Source: Pseudomonas berkeleyensis
GTDB lineage: Bacteria; Pseudomonadota; Gammaproteobacteria; Pseudomonadales; Pseudomonadaceae
DNA length: 64,000 nt
Direction of reading: 5' to 3'
Assembly (NCBI RefSeq): GCF_014109765.1
Contig: NZ_CP059139.1
Location: 1,116,001 to 1,180,000, forward strand
Below, piece by piece: positions 13,157 to 20,761 of the stretch. The translations under genes and the position numbers were made by a program. The first letter of the stretch is position 1. Every line of letters starts with the position of its first letter. The notes under the pieces were generated by a model, which saw nothing but the letters and a program-made list of their open reading frames with translations, had not been told where the DNA came from and did not search any database.

Positions 13157-14971
13157 TCAGCTCTTCAGGGCATCCGCTGTGGGGTGCGCCGCCGCCGTTG
13201 GCGTGTCGCCGTTGCCCTGACGCTTGTCGCGCCGCCATTGGATCACGATGAGGATCAAGGTCGGTATGCCCATCACCGCGGTCGCGAGGAAGAACTGGGC
13301 GTAGCCGAGCTTTTCCACCATCACGCCCGAGTAGCCGCCGATCAAACGGGGCAGCAGCAGCATGATGGAACTGAGCAGGGCGTATTGGGTGGCCGAGAAC
13401 TTCAGGTTGGTGAGGCTGGAGAGGTAGGCGACGAACGCCGAAGTGGCCAGACCGGCACTGAAGTTATCGGCTGAGATGGTCAGGGTCAGCATTGGCAGAT
13501 GCGGCCCCATGTTCACCAGCAGCATGAACAGCAGGTTGGTCGCCGCCGAGGAGGCCGCGCCGATCAGCAGGATCGGCATGATGCCGAAGCGCACGATCAA
13601 CAGCCCGCCGACGCCGGCACCGAGCAGCGTCATGACCAGGCCGAACAGTTTGCTGACGCTGGCGATCTGTTCCTTGGTGAAGCCCTGGTCGATGTAGAAG
13701 ACGTTGGCCATCACCCCCATCACCGTGTCGGACAGGCGATAGGTGGCGATCAGCGCCAGTAGCAGCAGCGCCTGCCAGCGATAGCGCACGATGAAGTCGT
13801 TGACCGGGGTCAGCACTGGCGCCATGCCGCCCCAGAACAGGCTGGAAATGGACAGGGCGGTGAGGACGCTATAGAGCAATGCACGTAGGAAGGCGCGGTC
13901 GTAGTAGAGCAGATCCTGCAGGCTGAGCTGGCCTTGCCAGACCAGATGCAGATCGCTGTCGTAGAACTGGGCGAACATCGCCGGCACCGAGATCAACAGA
14001 ATGATCAGCAGCAGTACCGAGAGCAGTTGGTGGAAGAAGCCGTAGCGTTCTGTCGCCGTCTTCAGCACGGGCGCCAGGCCGCCCCAGGCCAGGCCGGAAA
14101 CGGAGATGCAGGTCAGGGTCGTGTAGAGCATGGCGCGCAGGAAGGCGCGGTCGTTGTAGAGCAGATCGTGTGGGGTGAGATCGCCCCGTAGCATGAGCAT
14201 CAGGTCGCTCTGGTAGAACTGGATGAACATGGTCGGCACGGAGATCACCAGGGTGATCACCGCCAGCAATGCGAGCGATTGCAGCAGGAAACCGTGCTTG
14301 GGCGGTGCCGCTCGGGTTGGAACAGGCGCCGTGGGTTCGCGCATCCACAGGGTGGTGATCAGCCCTGGCAACATCAGCAGGGCGAAGACCAAGTAGGTGC
14401 CGGTCCAGGCGCTGAACTGATATTCCTTGGCGGTCGAGCCGAAGCCCTCTGCCAGGTACAGGGCACCGGCCGTCGCAAGCAGTGCGGCAACCCGGTAGCC
14501 GGCCATGTAGGCGGCTGCCAGTGCGGCCTGGCGATTGTCTTCGGCGATCTCCAGGCGATAGGCGTCCACCGCGATATCCTGGGTGGCCGAGGCGAAGGCT
14601 ACCAATACCGCCAGACCGATCAGGCTGCTGAGCTGGGTCTGCGGGTCGTAGTTGGCCATACCCAGCAGGCCGATGGCGATCAGGCACTGCGACAGAACCA
14701 GCCAGGAGCGGCGCCGCCCCAGTTTGCCCAGCAACGGCAAACGCCATTGGTCGAGCATCGGTGCCCACACCCATTTGAAGGCGTAAGCCAGGCCGATCAG
14801 GCTGGCGAAGCCGATGGTCTCCCGCGCTACGCCGGCTTCGCGCAGCCATACGGAGAGGGTGGAGAACACCAGCATGTAGGGCAGGCCGGCAGCGAAACCG
14901 AGCAGGAGCAGCGCCAGCGTTGCGGGGCTGGCGTAGGCAGCGAGGGCTTCTCGCCAGGATTTGCGTGGCAT
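13157..14971 (-). CDS. ampG: AmpG-type muropeptide MFS permease with internal duplication
   Basis: Imports GlcNAc-anhydromuropeptides from the periplasm for cell-wall recycling and so feeds AmpR control of AmpC beta-lactamase. The N-terminus (LLLLGFAAGLPYMLVFSTLSVWLREAG..., here split for brevity) and the AFKWVWAPMLDQ motif identify AmpG. It has 604 residues, about 110 more than E. coli AmpG. The extra length comes from a tandem repeat of about 84 residues: SVPTMFIQFYQSDL...DRAFLRAMLY...WGGLAPVL and SVPAMFAQFYDSDL...DRAFLRALLY...WGGMAPVL. Start at 14971 rather than 15010, which would add an unrelated leader. The promoter region abuts a MITE-like element. Confidence 0.95.
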   Translation of the reverse strand: MPRKSWREALAAYASPATLALLLLGFAAGLPYMLVFSTLSVWLREAGVARETIGFASLIGLAYAFKWVWAPMLDQWRLPLLGKLGRRRSWLVLSQCLIAIGLLGMANYDPQTQLSSLIGLAVLVAFASATQDIAVDAYRLEIAEDNRQAALAAAYMAGYRVAALLATAGALYLAEGFGSTAKEYQFSAWTGTYLVFALLMLPGLITTLWMREPTAPVPTRAAPPKHGFLLQSLALLAVITLVISVPTMFIQFYQSDLMLMLRGDLTPHDLLYNDRAFLRAMLYTTLTCISVSGLAWGGLAPVLKTATERYGFFHQLLSVLLLIILLISVPAMFAQFYDSDLHLVWQGQLSLQDLLYYDRAFLRALLYSVLTALSISSLFWGGMAPVLTPVNDFIVRYRWQALLLLALIATYRLSDTVMGVMANVFYIDQGFTKEQIASVSKLFGLVMTLLGAGVGGLLIVRFGIMPILLIGAASSAATNLLFMLLVNMGPHLPMLTLTISADNFSAGLATSAFVAYLSSLTNLKFSATQYALLSSIMLLLPRLIGGYSGVMVEKLGYAQFFLATAVMGIPTLILIVIQWRRDKRQGNGDTPTAAAHPTADALKS

Positions 14972-15012
14972 TGGCTCGAATCTAAGGTGGGGGTGGTTCG
15001 TAGGGCGCACTC

Positions 15013-15279
15013 TAGGGTCTGTTGTCGTTTCAGCGCAAGCCGTGTTGCTGCGTAAAATCTCGCCAGGCTAGGCGTGGAACGCAGGTAATGGTGTCCCCTT
15101 GCCAAGTTCCACAACAACGCATGGCGAGATTTTTCGCGCAACCCGAAGGGCCGGGCCTGTTTTAGCGCGATACGGCGTTACTCGGTGGCTCATTTGGGCG
15201 ACCAAACTTCGCACCTCGTGCCTTGTCTCGCGCTAAAACAGGCTCCGGCACGGTCGCGCTGAAACGACAACAGACCCTA
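15013..15279. mobile_element. MITE-like non-coding element, copy 1 (267 bp)
   Basis: This fills the gap between ampG and the alkyltransferase-like gene. Ends are perfect 24-bp inverted repeats (15013-15036, starting TAGGGTCTGTTGTCGTTTC, and 15256-15279), each outer end beginning with TA, consistent with a TA target duplication. Inside is a second inverted pair (CCTGTTTTAGCGCGA near 15156 and TCGCGCTAAAACAGG near 15228). No coding frame of note. A homologous copy, in the opposite orientation, is at 22508-22813. A remnant of the REP-like repeat (GTAGGGCGCAC) touches its left end. Confidence 0.8.
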
Positions 15280-15651
15280 CTACCTGTGCTCCAGTGGACG
15301 CCAGCCATGGCGGCGCATATCCACACGTTCGTTCAGGATGCTGACGCCCTCGGCGCGCAGACGCGCGCGTTGTTCGGCGCCAGAGGCTGTTCCTGCGGCC
15401 AGGCTCAGGCGGCCACCGGCGGCAATCACTCGATGCCAGGGCAGGCGCGAACCATCAGGCAGTTGGCTGAGGGTTCGCCCGACCCAGCGTGCGGCGCGGC
15501 CAAGGCCGGCCATCTCGGCCAGTTCGCCATAGCTCACTACCTTGCCCTCCGGGATCTGCGCCAGCACCAGATACAGCGCCTCACGGCGCGCCTCGGCGCT
15601 TGCCGGTGGCGAAGCCGGCCATGCAGACTCTGCCGGGTTCATCTTGCCCAT
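15280..15651 (-). CDS. Alkyltransferase-like protein (Atl), MGMT family without catalytic Cys
   Basis: 123-residue protein of the Ada/MGMT C-terminal fold that binds O6-alkylguanine and flags it for nucleotide excision repair. The motif normally PCHRV is PWHRVI here (about residue 71), so the acceptor cysteine is Trp, the hallmark of Atl proteins. The helix-turn-helix segment GKVVSYGELAEMAGLGRAARWVGR (split: about 37-60) is intact, including the arginine finger region ARWVGR. Two starts are possible, ATG 15651 or ATG 15642. The stop codon abuts the MITE-like element. It is divergent from the DUF481 gene, starting only 15 bp away. Confidence 0.92.
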   Translation of the reverse strand: MGKMNPAESAWPASPPASAEARREALYLVLAQIPEGKVVSYGELAEMAGLGRAARWVGRTLSQLPDGSRLPWHRVIAAGGRLSLAAGTASGAEQRARLRAEGVSILNERVDMRRHGWRPLEHR

Positions 15652-15666
15652 GTGGGTCGTCCTTCT

Positions 15667-16665
15667 ATGTTGCTGCGTCTATTGCTCGTCTGCGTCCTTT
15701 ATACCCTGGCTGCGCCGTCGTGGGCCGATACCGTCTGGCTCGACAATGGCGATCGGCTTTCAGGCGAGATCATTCTGCTCGATGGCGGCAAGCTGGCGCT
15801 CAAGACCAAGTACGCCGGCCAGGTGCTGATCGATTGGAAGGATATCGACACCCTGAGTTCAGACAAGCCTCTGCTGGTGAGGCGCAGCGGTTTCGACAAC
15901 GAGCGCAGCGAAAGGTTGGCTGCCGCTGGCAGCGGCATGGTGCGGGTGCAGAGCGAGCGCGAATACGTGCTGCCATTGGCCGAGATCAAGCGCCTGATAC
16001 CGCCGCGACCGTTGCTGGAAGACCGACTGTGGGAGGGCAACCTCGACGCCAAGCTGGACATGAAGCGCAATCAGAACGATGTCGACGAGTGGAAGCTCAA
16101 GGGCAATACCCGCGTCGAACATGGGCGCTGGCGTCATGTGTTGAATGGCGAGCTGGAGCGTGAAACCAAGAACGACAGAAAGGTCGAGGATAACTGGGAG
16201 CTGGAGTACGACCTCGACCGCTTCTTCACCGAGCAATGGTTCTGGCGGGTTGGCTTGCAGCAGAGCGAGGATGAGTTCGAAGCCATCGACCGTCAGCGCA
16301 TCGCGGGTACGGGCCCAGGCTACCGCTTCTGGGACGACGAACTGGGCCGCTTCGATCTGATCGGGCAATTCAATCGCGTGCGTCTGGAGTCGGATGTCGC
16401 CGACCTGGCGTTCAATACCACGTCCCTGGAGCTGGATTACAAACGCTTGCTATGGGGCACGCGCCTGGAGTTCTACGCCAATGCCGAACTGCAGATTCCA
16501 CACATCGATGAGATCGACTACGTGCTCGACAGCGAATTTGGTCTGCGTTATCGACTCAACCAGTGGGCGCGCTTGTCGCTTCTGTACGAGCTCGATCAAC
16601 TGCGTGGGCAGGGCCAGACCGTTTCTGATCGGCACTATCTGATCGGTGTGGGCGTGGGCTGGTGA
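15667..16665 (+). CDS. DUF481 family outer-membrane/periplasmic protein, copy 1
   Basis: 332-residue exported protein; signal peptide MLLRLLLVCVLYTLAAPSWA, cleaved about residue 20. The first part (DTVWLDNGDRLSGEIILLDGGKLALKTKYAG...) resembles an SH3-like repeat, and the remainder is the DUF481 beta-rich, porin-like domain ending in an aromatic strand (HYLIGVGVGW), a C-terminal signal for outer-membrane insertion. The frame is open upstream to 15223, but that runs through the MITE and the opposite-strand gene, so the ATG before the signal peptide is chosen. Function unknown. A paralogue follows directly. Confidence 0.85.
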   Translation: MLLRLLLVCVLYTLAAPSWADTVWLDNGDRLSGEIILLDGGKLALKTKYAGQVLIDWKDIDTLSSDKPLLVRRSGFDNERSERLAAAGSGMVRVQSEREYVLPLAEIKRLIPPRPLLEDRLWEGNLDAKLDMKRNQNDVDEWKLKGNTRVEHGRWRHVLNGELERETKNDRKVEDNWELEYDLDRFFTEQWFWRVGLQQSEDEFEAIDRQRIAGTGPGYRFWDDELGRFDLIGQFNRVRLESDVADLAFNTTSLELDYKRLLWGTRLEFYANAELQIPHIDEIDYVLDSEFGLRYRLNQWARLSLLYELDQLRGQGQTVSDRHYLIGVGVGW

Positions 16666-16826
16666 GGCGCTGCGCGGACGCCGTGGTGCGCCGATCTTCA
16701 GTCGATTTCACAGCCATTGGGCGGAAAAAGCTGAACTCTGCGGATTTGCCCCGGTCACCTGTTGCTCTGGCGCCGGGGTTGCGGATAATGCCCGGCTTTC
16801 GCCCACCAACGCCATTGCCTACTCTT

Positions 16827-17840
16827 ATGCCGCGCTCTACATCGCTGTCCCTGCTTGGTCTGAGCATCGCTCTGTGCAGTTCCGCTTCTTTCGCCGATAC
16901 CGTCTGGTTGAAAAATGGAGACCGTCTCACCGGTACCATCCGTTTCTTCGATGGCAGCAAACTGCTGCTGGAAACCGACTACGGTGGCTCCATTCCGCTG
17001 GACTGGAAAAAAGTCGCCACCCTGGAGAGTGACCACGAACTGCTGGTCAAGCTCGGTCCGGTCGACGGCGAGCGGGCCAAATCGCTGCTGGCTGCAGAAC
17101 CTGGCAAGGTCACCCTGGCCAACGGTGAGGCGCCGAAGACCATCGAACTGGCGCAGATCGAGCAGATCATGAAGCCCAAACCGCTGGTGGAGGATTTCAC
17201 CTGGAAGGGCAATATCGACCTCGGTCTGGACTACAAGCGTGGCGAGCGCGATTCCGATGACTATGACGTGGATATCAAGACCCAGGCGCGTCATGGCCAG
17301 TGGCGACACAACGCGATTGCCGACTACAACCGTGAACTGAAGAACGATGTGGTCAGCACCGACAACTGGAGCGCTGAATACGCGCTTGACCGCTTCATCA
17401 CCGAGAAGTGGTTCTGGCAGGGGCGCTTCGAGTACAAGCGTGACCGTATCGAAGAGGTCGAGCGCCAGCGCACCATCGGTACCGGCCCGGGTTATCAGTT
17501 CTGGGACGACGAACTGGGCGCCTTCTCCATCGCCACCCTGGCCAACCGCAGCGACTATCGCTACAGCAACGGCGAGCAGGATCGCTTCTACGCGCTGAGC
17601 GTGAAGTGGGATTACAACCGCTATCTGATTGGCAAGACCGTCGAGCTGTTCAGCGTCGGTGAGGTCGGTCGTCCGCTCAGTGGCGCCGCCGATTACAGCC
17701 TGGATGCCGAAGTGGGCCTGCGCTACAAGGTCACCGACTGGGCCTCGCTGAACATGAAGGCGGAGAAGGATATCGTCAGCGGCGCCGAAGGCGATCTCGA
17801 CGAGACCCGCTACACCCTGGGCTTTGGCGTAGGTTGGTAA
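16827..17840 (+). CDS. DUF481 family outer-membrane/periplasmic protein, copy 2
   Basis: 337-residue paralogue of the preceding gene: signal peptide (MPRSTSLSLLGLSIALCSSASFA), then DTVWLKNGDRLTGTIRFFDGSKL and the same order of motifs (TGPGYQFWDDELG, RFITEKWFW) ending LGFGVGW. The shared motifs along the whole length show a tandem duplication, though the two have diverged considerably. The 161-bp gap to copy 1 shows no separate terminator, so co-transcription is possible. Function unknown; outer-membrane placement is inferred from the C-terminal aromatic strand. Confidence 0.85.
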   Translation: MPRSTSLSLLGLSIALCSSASFADTVWLKNGDRLTGTIRFFDGSKLLLETDYGGSIPLDWKKVATLESDHELLVKLGPVDGERAKSLLAAEPGKVTLANGEAPKTIELAQIEQIMKPKPLVEDFTWKGNIDLGLDYKRGERDSDDYDVDIKTQARHGQWRHNAIADYNRELKNDVVSTDNWSAEYALDRFITEKWFWQGRFEYKRDRIEEVERQRTIGTGPGYQFWDDELGAFSIATLANRSDYRYSNGEQDRFYALSVKWDYNRYLIGKTVELFSVGEVGRPLSGAADYSLDAEVGLRYKVTDWASLNMKAEKDIVSGAEGDLDETRYTLGFGVGW

Positions 17841-17847
17841 TTTGTCC

Positions 17848-17902
17848 GTAGGGTGCGCCGTGCGCACCATCATCGGCAATCGGTGCGCATGGCGCACCCT
17901 AC
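17848..17902. repeat. REPIN-like inverted repeat pair, copy 2
   Basis: Arms GTAGGGTGCGCCGTGCGCACC and GGTGCGCATGGCGCACCCTAC in inverted orientation around a 13-nt spacer, 8 bp after the DUF481 copy 2 stop and just before a terminator. Confidence 0.85.
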
Positions 17903-17904
17903 GC

Positions 17905-17943
17905 AAAAACAAACGCCCCGACTGGTTCGGGGCGTTTGTTTTT
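17905..17943. terminator. Bidirectional terminator between DUF481 copy 2 and uraA
   Basis: 17-bp stem AAAAACAAACGCCCCGA / TCGGGGCGTTTGTTTTT with a 5-nt loop; poly-A and poly-T flanks allow it to work in both directions between convergent genes. Confidence 0.9.
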
Positions 17944-17966
17944 GAAGCGCAGGATCGCGCTCTACA

Positions 17967-19238
17967 TCAGGATTCTTGTTGCTCGTCCAGCGCCTTGTTC
18001 TTCCAGCCGGCGCCGCCTGGCAGCAGAAGGTTGAGCAGCAGTGCGGCGATGGCGCACAGGGAAATGCCCGACAAGGCGAATTCATCGCCGCCGATCACCA
18101 TGCCGCCGATACCGAATACCAGGGTCACCGATACGATGATCAGGTTGCGTGCCTCGGACAGATCCACCTGATGACGGATCAGGGTATTCAGGCCGACCAC
18201 GGCGATGGAACCGAACAGCAGGCAGAGGATACCGCCCATCACCGGTACCGGAATGCTCTGCAGGGCCACGCCGAACTTGCCGACGAAGGCCAGGGCAATG
18301 GCGAACACGGCTGCCCAGGTCATGATCTTCGGGTTGTAGCTCTTGGTCAGCATCACCGCGCCGGTGACTTCCGCATAGGTGGTGTTGGGCGGGCCACCAA
18401 ACAGACCGGCCGCCGAGCTGGCCAGGCCGTCACCGAGCAGGGTGCGGTGCAGACCAGGCTTCTTCACGTAGTTCTTGCCCGTCACGCTGCCGATGGCCAC
18501 GACACCGCCGATGTGCTCGATGGCTGGCGCCAGGGCGACCGGAACCATGTACAGAATCGCGCCCCAGTGCAGCTCCGGCGCGACGAAGGCCGGCATGGCC
18601 AGCCAGGGTGCATTGGCGATGCCGCTGGTGTCGATCACCCCGAAGAACCCGGCCAGGCCACAACCCACGGCGATACCCGCGAGAATGGGAACCAGGCGGA
18701 AGATGCCACGGCCCAGCACGGCGACCAGCAAGGTGGTGACCAGTGCCGGCATGGAGATCATCATCGCTGTGGTGTAGGGCACCAGTTGCACGCTGCCGTC
18801 ACCGGCCTTGCCCATGGCCATGTTCACCGCGACCGGGGAGAGCGCCAGGCCGATGGAGATGATCACGGGCGCGATCACCACAGGAGGCAGCAGGCGGTCG
18901 ATGAAGCTGGGGCCTTTCAACTTCACCACGGCCGACAGAATCATGTAGACGAAGCCCGAGGCGACGATACCGCCGAGCACGGCTGGCAAGCCGAATTGTT
19001 CCTTGGCGACCAGGATCGGCGCGATGAAAGCGAAGCTCGATGCCAGGAAAACCGGCACTTGGCGGCCTGTGGCAAGTTGGAACAGCAGGGTGCCGATACC
19101 CGCGGTGAACAGCGCGACGTTGGGATCCATCCCGGTGATCAGTGGCATCAGCACCAGGGCGCCGAAGGCCACGAAGAGCATCTGCGCGCCGGAGATGCCC
19201 TGGCGCCACAGCGGATCGTTGAATTCCTGCTGGCTCAT
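17967..19238 (-). CDS. uraA: Uracil-xanthine permease (NCS2 family, UraA-like)
   Basis: Inner-membrane proton-coupled nucleobase importer, 423 residues with about 14 hydrophobic segments. The NCS2 signatures are present: SSFAFIAPI (about 68-76), the substrate-motif helix ALAPAIEHIGGVVAIG with the key Glu/His, and GGPPNTTYAEVTGAV (about 280). Linkage to upp supports uracil as substrate. Its ATG lies 2 nt after the upp stop, so the two form an operon upp-uraA read leftward, and the strong hairpin at 17905 ends it. Confidence 0.95.
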   Translation of the reverse strand: MSQQEFNDPLWRQGISGAQMLFVAFGALVLMPLITGMDPNVALFTAGIGTLLFQLATGRQVPVFLASSFAFIAPILVAKEQFGLPAVLGGIVASGFVYMILSAVVKLKGPSFIDRLLPPVVIAPVIISIGLALSPVAVNMAMGKAGDGSVQLVPYTTAMMISMPALVTTLLVAVLGRGIFRLVPILAGIAVGCGLAGFFGVIDTSGIANAPWLAMPAFVAPELHWGAILYMVPVALAPAIEHIGGVVAIGSVTGKNYVKKPGLHRTLLGDGLASSAAGLFGGPPNTTYAEVTGAVMLTKSYNPKIMTWAAVFAIALAFVGKFGVALQSIPVPVMGGILCLLFGSIAVVGLNTLIRHQVDLSEARNLIIVSVTLVFGIGGMVIGGDEFALSGISLCAIAALLLNLLLPGGAGWKNKALDEQQES

Positions 19239-19240
19239 GC

Positions 19241-19879
19241 TCAGGCGTCCTTCTGCTTGGTGCCGAAGATCTTGTCACCGGCATCGCCCAGGCCCGGAAT
19301 GATGTAGCCGTGTTCGTTCAGACGCTGATCGATGGAGGCGGTGAAGATGGTCACGTCGGGGTGCGCTTTCTCCACCACGGCGATGCCTTCAGGCGCCGCG
19401 ACCAGCACCATGGCGCGGATTTCCTTGCAGCCGGCCTTCTTCAGCAGGTCGATGGTGGCGACCATGGAGCCACCGGTGGCCAGCATCGGGTCGATGATCA
19501 GCGCCAGGCGCTCGTCGATACCCAGGGCCAACTTCTCCAGATAGGTGTGTGCCTCCAGCGTTTCCTCGTTGCGCGCGACGCCGACGGCGCTGACCTTGGC
19601 GCCGGGAATCAGGCTGAGCACGCCATCGAGCATGCCGATGCCGGCGCGCAGGATCGGCACCACGGTGATCTTCTTGCCGGCAATCTTCTCTACCTGTACC
19701 GGGCCAGCCCAACCGTCGATCTCGTAGGACTCCAGCGGCAGGTCGTTGGTCGCTTCGTAGGTCAGCAGCGCGCCCACTTCCTGGGCCAGCTCACGGAAGT
19801 TCTTGGTGCTGATGTCGGCGCGGCGCATCAGGCCGATTTTGTGGCGGATCAGCGGGTGGCGGATCTCACGGATGGGCAT
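19241..19879 (-). CDS. upp: Uracil phosphoribosyltransferase
   Basis: Makes UMP from uracil and PRPP in pyrimidine salvage. 212 residues starting [23 protein letters not shown] loop [15 protein letters not shown] (about 130-144); uracil-binding C-terminal [18 protein letters not shown] start at 19930 would add 17 unrelated residues, so 19879 is used. First gene of the upp-uraA pair, divergent from hpt, placing pyrimidine and purine salvage back to back around a shared 239-bp control region. Confidence 0.98.
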   Translation of the reverse strand: MPIREIRHPLIRHKIGLMRRADISTKNFRELAQEVGALLTYEATNDLPLESYEIDGWAGPVQVEKIAGKKITVVPILRAGIGMLDGVLSLIPGAKVSAVGVARNEETLEAHTYLEKLALGIDERLALIIDPMLATGGSMVATIDLLKKAGCKEIRAMVLVAAPEGIAVVEKAHPDVTIFTASIDQRLNEHGYIIPGLGDAGDKIFGTKQKDA

Positions 19880-20118
19880 AAGCTGGGGTCTCCAACAGGC
19901 TCTGGTAAAAATCGCGTTAGAGTAAAGCATTGCTTATGCCAAGTGGTGAGTGACTAATCGGTCACGAGGTGAGGTGAAGCGCTTGCATAACGCCGGTCAG
20001 CCGCCACTTGGCAAGTGCTGCATGGGTCTGTACCTTTGCCCGCTTTTATTTGACGAGTCGATCAGCTTTCTGCTGTTGCCGTCACTCATAAACGCCCCGA
20101 TCAAGAGAGAACGCCACC

Positions 20119-20676
20119 ATGTCCGTCGATCTCGCGCACATTCGCCAAGTCATGGCGGAAGCCGACTGCCTGTTCACCGAAGCCGAGGTCGAGGCCGCTA
20201 TCGATCAGGTCGCCAGCCGCATCAATGCCGAGTTGGCCGAGCGCAACCCCGTGGTCTTCTGCGTGATGAACGGCGGTCTGATCTTCTCCGGCAAGCTCCT
20301 GACCAAGCTGAATTTTCCACTGGAGGCGTCCTACCTGCATGCGACGCGCTATCGCAACGAGACCAGTGGCGGAGAACTGTTCTGGAAGGCCAAGCCGGAA
20401 GTCTCCTTCATCGACCGCGACGTTCTGATCGTCGATGACATCCTCGACGAAGGCCATACCCTGGGCGCGATCATCGACTTCTGCCGCCATGCCGGCGCGC
20501 GTGCGGTGCACACCGCGGTGCTGATCGACAAGGATCACCAGCGCAAGGCGCGTCCGGATCTGAAAGCGGACTACGTCGGCCTGCAGTGCATCGACCGCTA
20601 CATCTTCGGCTACGGCATGGACTACAAGGGCTACTGGCGCAACGCTGCTGGCATCTTCGCGGTCAAGGGGCTGTAA
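20119..20676 (+). CDS. hpt: Hypoxanthine-guanine phosphoribosyltransferase
   Basis: Purine salvage enzyme, 185 residues. PRPP-binding motif VLIVDDILDEGHTLGAI (about 102-118) and PPi loop NGGL (about 51-54) are present, as is the base-contact region with DYVGLQCIDRYIFGYGMDYKGYWRN. AGAGAGAACGCCACC precedes the ATG. It is annotated in Pseudomonas as a hypoxanthine-guanine enzyme; specificity among purines is not readable from sequence alone. Confidence 0.95.
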   Translation: MSVDLAHIRQVMAEADCLFTEAEVEAAIDQVASRINAELAERNPVVFCVMNGGLIFSGKLLTKLNFPLEASYLHATRYRNETSGGELFWKAKPEVSFIDRDVLIVDDILDEGHTLGAIIDFCRHAGARAVHTAVLIDKDHQRKARPDLKADYVGLQCIDRYIFGYGMDYKGYWRNAAGIFAVKGL

Positions 20677-20697
20677 GCCCCGGCAGGTGCGAGGAGA

Positions 20698-20761
20698 GTA
20701 GGGTGCGCCGCGCGCACCGGCTTTTCCTAGCGTTGCTCCCGGTGCGCATGGCGCACCCTAC
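20698..20761. repeat. REPIN-like inverted repeat pair, copy 3
   Basis: Arms GTAGGGTGCGCCGCGCGCACC and GGTGCGCATGGCGCACCCTAC around a 22-nt spacer, between convergent hpt and sulP genes. The right arm contains the TAG stop codon of the sulP gene (20758-20760 on the minus strand). Confidence 0.85.
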
